A DNA stretch of 64,000 bases from Parapristionchus giblindavisi (lineage: Eukaryota > Nematoda > Chromadorea > Rhabditida > Diplogasteridae), in NCBI GenBank assembly GCA_943737045.1, contig CALSFV010000222.1, positions 1,054,001-1,118,000 of the forward strand. Reading direction: 5' to 3'. Positions 58,970 to 64,000 of the stretch are shown in pieces; position 1 is the first letter of the stretch, and each line of letters starts with the position of its first letter. The position numbers and the translations under genes are program-made. The notes beneath the pieces were generated by a model, which was given only the letters and a program-made list of their open reading frames with translations, made no database searches and was not told the DNA's origin.

Positions 58970-60361
58970 ATGGTCCGTAGAATCAGACGACGAAGATGCA
59001 TGGTATGTAATCAGATGAGTGTGCAAGCAAGAGTGTTTCCTGGAGGGAGAAATGAACACCTTCAAGAGGAATGGGTCAACAGATTAGGATATGATGAAGA
59101 GAAAACACAGGAAACGCTGGAAAAGTTTAAACAATTACGAGCGAAGAGCACTGAAGCTAGATGGTGTAGCGATCACTTCGACGACATCTCGGACCATCTC
59201 CCAAGAGATGTAAGGCTATCTACTGTTGCTATTCACGCGCTATATAATCAATGAAATCAATATTTTTCTCAGAATCGATTAGTGCCCACCCGGACTCTAG
59301 ACCTACCGCATCGGCAGTTGAGAGTGGAGCTACAGCCATCGACACTTGGACTGCCATCTTCCATTCCCATTGTGGATAAGGTGATATAAACGATAAATTT
59401 GCCCTATTGTTTAGTTATCAACGGTAATAACTTATATATCACGGGCCACTCCTCCCAGTGACCGCCTTCCATCGAAATCGGAGACAAAACAAATTTCCTA
59501 GTTTCAGACCAATACAATAAATGATTTAGGGACCTAAACCAACTATCAAGCAAGAAGAAGAGGAATCTAACCAGGAGCCTTTTGATGAATTGCTTCAATT
59601 GACAAATAATATCAACACAGAAGAAGAAATCAAAGTGAGACTTGTTTTGTTTAAAGGAAATATTATTTTAAATACTATTATATTTATCATTCTATAACAG
59701 ATGAAGCCACGATGCAGGGTGAGGTCGCGTCGACCTTGGCAATCGAAAGGTAAGCATATTGAGTAATTTTTATCGGAGAAAAAACGAATATGTACCTCAT
59801 TTTATTTTTTTTATTTTTGTATTTGTGCTAAATCAATAATGAGCAGGCGAGGAAAAGGTTCGATTTCTCATTTGAATTTTTAAACATTCGAACTTTTTTA
59901 AACTTTTGAAATTCTTTCATTCGATTTTTTTAAACATTTTAAATAATACACACATTTGTCAGGGGATATCAATAGATATTCGATTTTTTTTTTGAAAATT
60001 GAACGATAAAATTCATTCAATTATAGATTTCCTTCTGGATTTATCTATCGATGAAGCTCTTAACGAAGTGCAATTCAACGATGTTACGGGTTCCATCGCG
60101 CTCAAGAATATGCTGCGATCGGTATGTGTTTTACTGTACGTGTGTAGGTTACGATATTTTGGGGCTTATTGTAATGCTCGAATAACCTGTACTATATAGT
60201 ATACCTTATGGGTACTGTAATATGTATCCGTTTAGGTAATCAATAATTCAACGACGATCTCTGAGGCGACCAAAAATAGCCAGTTTTCTTATTCGCTTGT
60301 GCGAAGTCTCTTTCTTCGGACTAGATCGATAATGAAGAGTCAAAGAGGTTTCTCACTCTAA
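58970..60361 (+). CDS. Chimeric THAP gene T7 with N-type linker and type-B tail
   Basis: Exons 58970-59209, 59273-59380, 59530-59634, 59701-59749, 60027-60121, 60236-60361 give 240 codons plus stop with frame kept throughout. The head is a complete THAP finger (MVRRIRRRRCMVC, FPGGR, EEWVNRLGY, CSDHFDD, NRLVPTR). It then switches to N-gene exons (PKPTIKQEEEESNQEPF, KPRCRVRSRRPW, LSIDEALNEVQFND, ALKNMLRS, NNSTTISEATKNSQ). The ATG lies two bases after GTTTAG. The crossover falls in intron 2, where a scrap of the 40303-type transposon remains. It looks functional and links THAP binding to the second tail type. Confidence 0.7.
59437..59516. mobile_element. Remnant of the 2.7-kb fold-back family
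   Basis: ATCACGGGCCACTCCTCC and TTCCATCGAAATCGGAGACA match the outer arm of the element at 40303-43019 (TTTCATCGAAATCGAAGACA near 42940). Only about 80 bp survive. Confidence 0.55.
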
Positions 60362-60476
60362 TACTCATATTAGCATTGTTTTCTACATTGGAATTGCTTC
60401 GGATACCAAAAATATTCTGAAATAAAAACAAGGTACAACAATGGAGTGGATACGGGAGTACACATAAAAAATACTA

Positions 60477-61467
60477 TTAAGTTGATGCATAAGTCTTGTC
60501 GCTTTTTGGAGGGGTATGTTTGTGCGTGCTATCACTGCTCAGTCGTACGTTATCAATTACCCGGTCCGTTCTGGCAGTAAATAAGTCACTACTACTACTC
60601 TTTGACCGTGGTAGTCAATTGTGCCTACATCGAGTCTAGTAACTGAAATACATTTCCCATTCGTTCCCAGTTGCACATGAGAATCGCCATGTTGTTCTTC
60701 TTTCTATCCGAGCTCAAACCACGCGCACGACGGGAGTACGACGTCGAAGACGAGGGCAGGCCCGGACGGCTCCTCGAGCTGGATTTGGACGTGCTGGATC
60801 CACGCGGACCCCTATGCTACTACCCGCGATCATATATTTTCATTGCCTCGTAATGCGAGGACTTACCCACCAAACATGGATCATTTTCAGTGACTTGGTG
60901 CAAAAAGATGCTAAAAATGACGATTTATAAGCGAAAAATAACGAGTTTTCTAAATCTACCCACCATTTTTCGAAAATCGACAAAAAACGGTGAGGGTAGC
61001 GAAAATGTATGACCCGCGATATGGCGACTAGTTTTGGGGTAAGCCAACCCACCATCGTTGGTGGTCTACAGATTCTCGGCAAGGTGCAGAATTTGGGTCG
61101 ATGGTTGTCGGACAAGCAGAAAAACAACCGTGCGGACCATTGTCTGAATCTAATTTCGCATGCTCGTACAACGGCTTCGATCGACGGGGTCATCACTGGA
61201 GATGAGAGTATCTTTTACGACAACGTAGTCCGCCGGGCTCAGTGAGTTGATCAAGATGAGCAGCCCAATCCCATCGTCGCCAGAAGAAGATCATGGTATC
61301 TGTGTGGTGGGGGCAGAGGCGCATTGCATCCTCAAGATACCCAAACTTTAGAGGAAGTGTACCGACGCAAACGGCGCTTACTTTGATTGATTTACTTTTG
61401 CCGGGATAAAGTTATTTTAATTTGTTTTAAAGGCCAAAAATGCGACAAGACTTATGACTCAACCTAA
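60477..61467 (+). mobile_element. Mariner element 2, sister of mariner 1
   Basis: Ends TTAAGTTGATGCATAAGTC and GACTTATGACTCAACCTAA with TA flanks. It keeps traces such as FGVSQPTIVGG, ILGKVQNLGRWLSDKQK, IDGVITGDESIFYDNVV and VSVWWG, broken by deletions. It occupies the same position relative to the THAP exon (T8) as mariner 1 does relative to T3, with alike flanks (ACACATAAAAAATACTA and TGTTGTAAC), so both descend from one insertion. Confidence 0.8.
60831..61011. mobile_element. 181-bp MITE, CATAC...GTATG family, exact 9-bp duplication
   Basis: Flanked by ACCCGCGAT on both sides (60822-60830 and 61012-61020). Ends CATATATTTTC and GAAAATGTATG. Mariner 1 lacks it, which fixes both borders. It defines the 9-bp duplication of this family. 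Confidence 0.85.
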
Positions 61468-61498
61468 TATGTTGTAACCGTGGACAATTTGTTTTAGG

Positions 61499-62476
61499 CA
61501 CGAAGAGACGACAACGGTGCATGGTCTGTAAACAGATGAAAGAACGTACGAAACTATTTCCTGGAGCATCAAATCATTACCTTCAAGAGGAATGGGTCAA
61601 CAGATTAGGATATGATGAAGAGAAAACACAGGAAACGCTCGAAAACTTCAAAAAACAACGAGCGAGGAACAGCCATGCTAGGTGGTGTAGCGATCACTTC
61701 GATAACATTTCTGATCTTTTCCCCAAAGATGTAAGACAATCTACTTTTGTTATTCATATATTATGTAATCAATAAAATCAATAATTGCTCTTGCCTTAGA
61801 ATCGAGTAGTGCCCACCCGAACTCTGGACCTACCGCATCGGAAATCGAGAGTGGAGCAACGACCATGGACACTTGTGCAGCCATCTTCCATTCCCATTGT
61901 CAGTCAGGTGATACAAATTATAAATGTGTCATATAATCTTTATCACATTCGCACATTAGTACTGTGAGTCATGACAGGGGTCCTTCATAGATCAATGAAG
62001 CCCCATTCTTTTTCTTCTATTCATTAGTTCATCGTTCTTTTGTATCTTGATGATCTTTCACCATCTGCGCTTAACTCGAAGTAGAATCCAGTAAATAGAA
62101 TCCGGACAGAAAATCAGATTGAAACGAATGTAGAAAAATCGTAACTGATTTAAGCGATGATGGAGTAGCCTAGAGTACGGTATTACAGTATCTCATGTAC
62201 TGTATTCATTAAAGATTCCCCTCTTCGATTCATCGATCAAGTCGGAAGTGAAAGATGAGATATTAGAAGAGGATGAAGAGTATTCGGTCCCGCAGTGGAC
62301 ATCATATTGCGAGGATACGGTATGCTTCATTGATTGATTTTTTGGTAATAAATCAGGGATTTCAGGGTGTTACAATCAAAAAGGAAGAAGTGGAAACTGA
62401 AGATGAACCTTTTCAAGAGCTAATTCAGTTGACAGATAACTTCAAAAGAGAAGAAGAATTGAAAGAGGAGATCTAG
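61499..62476 (+). CDS. THAP gene T8, no start codon at usual place
   Basis: Exons 61499-61730, 61800-61907, 62215-62319, 62366-62476. THAP finger RRQRCMVC...FPGAS...EEWVNRLGY...CSDHF, exon 2 NRVVPTRTLDLP. Linker IKSEVKDE, IKKEEVE and LKEEI, ending at TAG (62474-62476) as in T5. The position of the start codon reads ACG. The intron after exon 4 holds a 1.2-kb palindrome. The former short-tail exon near 63792 has a one-base deletion. Sister of T3 by its shared mariner. Confidence 0.55.
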
Positions 62477-62490
62477 GTGAGACCATTTAA

Positions 62491-63701
62491 GAGAGACTAT
62501 CTGACTCAGTGAACATATTTTGCTTATGGCTTGGCACTTGGCCAAAAAGTGATATGAACCGATCGGGCCCAAACCGTGCACAGTTGTAGTATGGGCTGAC
62601 ATGAGCTCACAGACGGAGTTTGGGTTCGTCATATCTGCACGCTCGCTAAATATCGTAAGTTCGATGAAGTGTCATCAAAATTTCAGTTTACGGATTCGTT
62701 CGATATGTGTATATGACGAAGGGCAATAGTAAGCAGGTAAATTCCACCAAGTATCATCCCGATCCAAAACCGTGAGACCCAGAAAAAAATGTAAAAAGAC
62801 ATAAAAAATATTTTTCAATTTTATTTTATTTTTCCTACCATTGCCTATCGGTGAGGGTCATTTTTTATTCCTTCAATTTGACGAGTATTCATTAGTGTAA
62901 CTACTGTATGAAAATGAATTAAAACAAATTGGGAAAAGTTGCCTTATTCCCGAAAAACCACGATTAATTCGCCTTTTTATTGCAAACTGAGCCGATTAAG
63001 CGTGTGCCGGATACGGTAATGCAAATGCGGAAATTCAAAATTCGGCAATAACTGTTTGTTTTCATTCGATTTCGGTATTATATTATTGTTTTCTTTTATC
63101 ATTTGTTAGTTATCTGAATATTTGAATAGTAATATCACACTATTTTTCGGGAAAAATATCAATTTTGAAGTTTTGAATTTGCATAACCGTAACCGGTAAA
63201 TGCTTATTCGCTCAGTTGGCGATAAAAAAATTAATCGTGGTTTTTTCGGGAATAAGGCAACTTATTCCCAATTTGTTTTAATTCATTTTCATACAATAGT
63301 TACACTAATGAATACTCGTCAAATTGAAGGAATAAAAAATGACCCTCACCGATAGGCAATTGTATGAAAAATAAAATAAAATTGAAAAATATTTTTTATA
63401 TCTTTTAAAATTTTTTTCTGGGTCTCACTGTTTTGGATCGGGATGATACTTGGTGGAATTTACCTGCTTACTATTGCCCTTCGTCATATACACATATCGA
63501 ACGAATCCGTAAACTTTGAAATTTTGATGACACTTCATCGAACTTACGATATTTAGCGAGGGTGCAGATATGACGAACCCAAACTCCGTCTGTGAGCTCA
63601 TGTCAGCCCATACTACAACTGTGCACGGTTTGGGCCCGATCGGTTCATATCACTTTTTGGCCAAGTGCCAAGAGAATGTAACTTGAGCCAGAAAGTCTCT
63701 C
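62491..63701. mobile_element. 1.2-kb palindromic element with TTAA target duplication
   Basis: Arms of about 560 bp meet near 63090 and are nearly perfect reverse complements. Ends GAGAGACT and AGTCTCTC lie between TTAA at 62487-62490 and 63702-63705. T6 shows the empty site (CCATTTAATTTGCACC near 58064). Non-coding. Confidence 0.8.
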
Positions 63702-63705
63702 TTAA

Positions 63706-64000
63706 TATGGCGCCACCGTGTTAAAGGTGGAGCTGCTGTAATCCTATGTAGATTCCTACAGTAATCATTGATATGTTGATTTATTATTCAGGGAGATCGG
63801 AGATGCCCGAATTCTGAATGGTGGAGACAAAGTTAGGGATATGAGGAAGAGTCTCTAGATACAGGTTTCTTTCTATTCCATTTTAAAATCAATTGACCTA
63901 CCGTATTCCAGATATTTATTCGTTCCGACCATGCGCTTTCAGGGATGTTCTATCAATCGATTTTTATTCTACTCCTCTCTTCATTGTTATGTTGTTGAAT
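63706..64000 (+). other. Array spacer running off the window
   Basis: Contains the decayed short-tail exon (GGAGATCGGAGATGCCCG at 63792) and the conserved ACCGTATTCCAGATATTTAT block (63900 on). By analogy another array gene should follow beyond 64000. Confidence 0.6.

Overview
This is nuclear DNA from an animal. Genes are split into many small exons with GT-AG introns, and the introns are packed with short fold-back transposons. The TTTCAG and TTTAG acceptors, very short exons and possible trans-splice-like acceptors two bases before start codons suggest a nematode. A diplogastrid such as Pristionchus is only a guess.

Positions 1693-34717 hold one plus-strand gene. I rebuilt 73 exons by hand. 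The frame closes at every junction and gives 2,314 codons plus a stop. I identify it as epg-5 (EPG5), the Rab7-effector tether that drives fusion of autophagosomes with late endosomes and lysosomes. The first exon may lie upstream of the window. Its introns carry two nearly perfect 2 kb palindromes, a 1.4 kb fold-back, a mariner remnant, several families of small inverted-repeat elements and minisatellites. Several repeats touch or supply splice sites.

Positions 35270-64000 hold a tandem array of paralogous plus-strand genes and run off the right edge. There are ten THAP-type zinc-finger exons (C-x2-C ... C-x2-H) and three THAP-less genes with another head exon. All share acidic, SUMO-motif-rich linker exons. 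Tails come in three forms: two related basic helix-turn-helix-like tails and one short tail. Heads and tails are combined differently in different copies, so this looks like a young family of DNA-binding proteins made by repeated unequal exchange.

The array is full of datable insertions, because sister copies preserve empty sites. They include a mariner copied along with its host gene, a Penelope-like fragment with a GIY-YIG domain and a hammerhead ribozyme nested in one mariner, a 5'-truncated non-LTR retrotransposon, a 2.7 kb fold-back with a tRNA-like core, and TTAA- and TA-targeting palindromes. The main finds are the modular THAP array, the nested Penelope ribozyme, and the recurrence of tRNA-like promoter boxes in unrelated fold-back elements.
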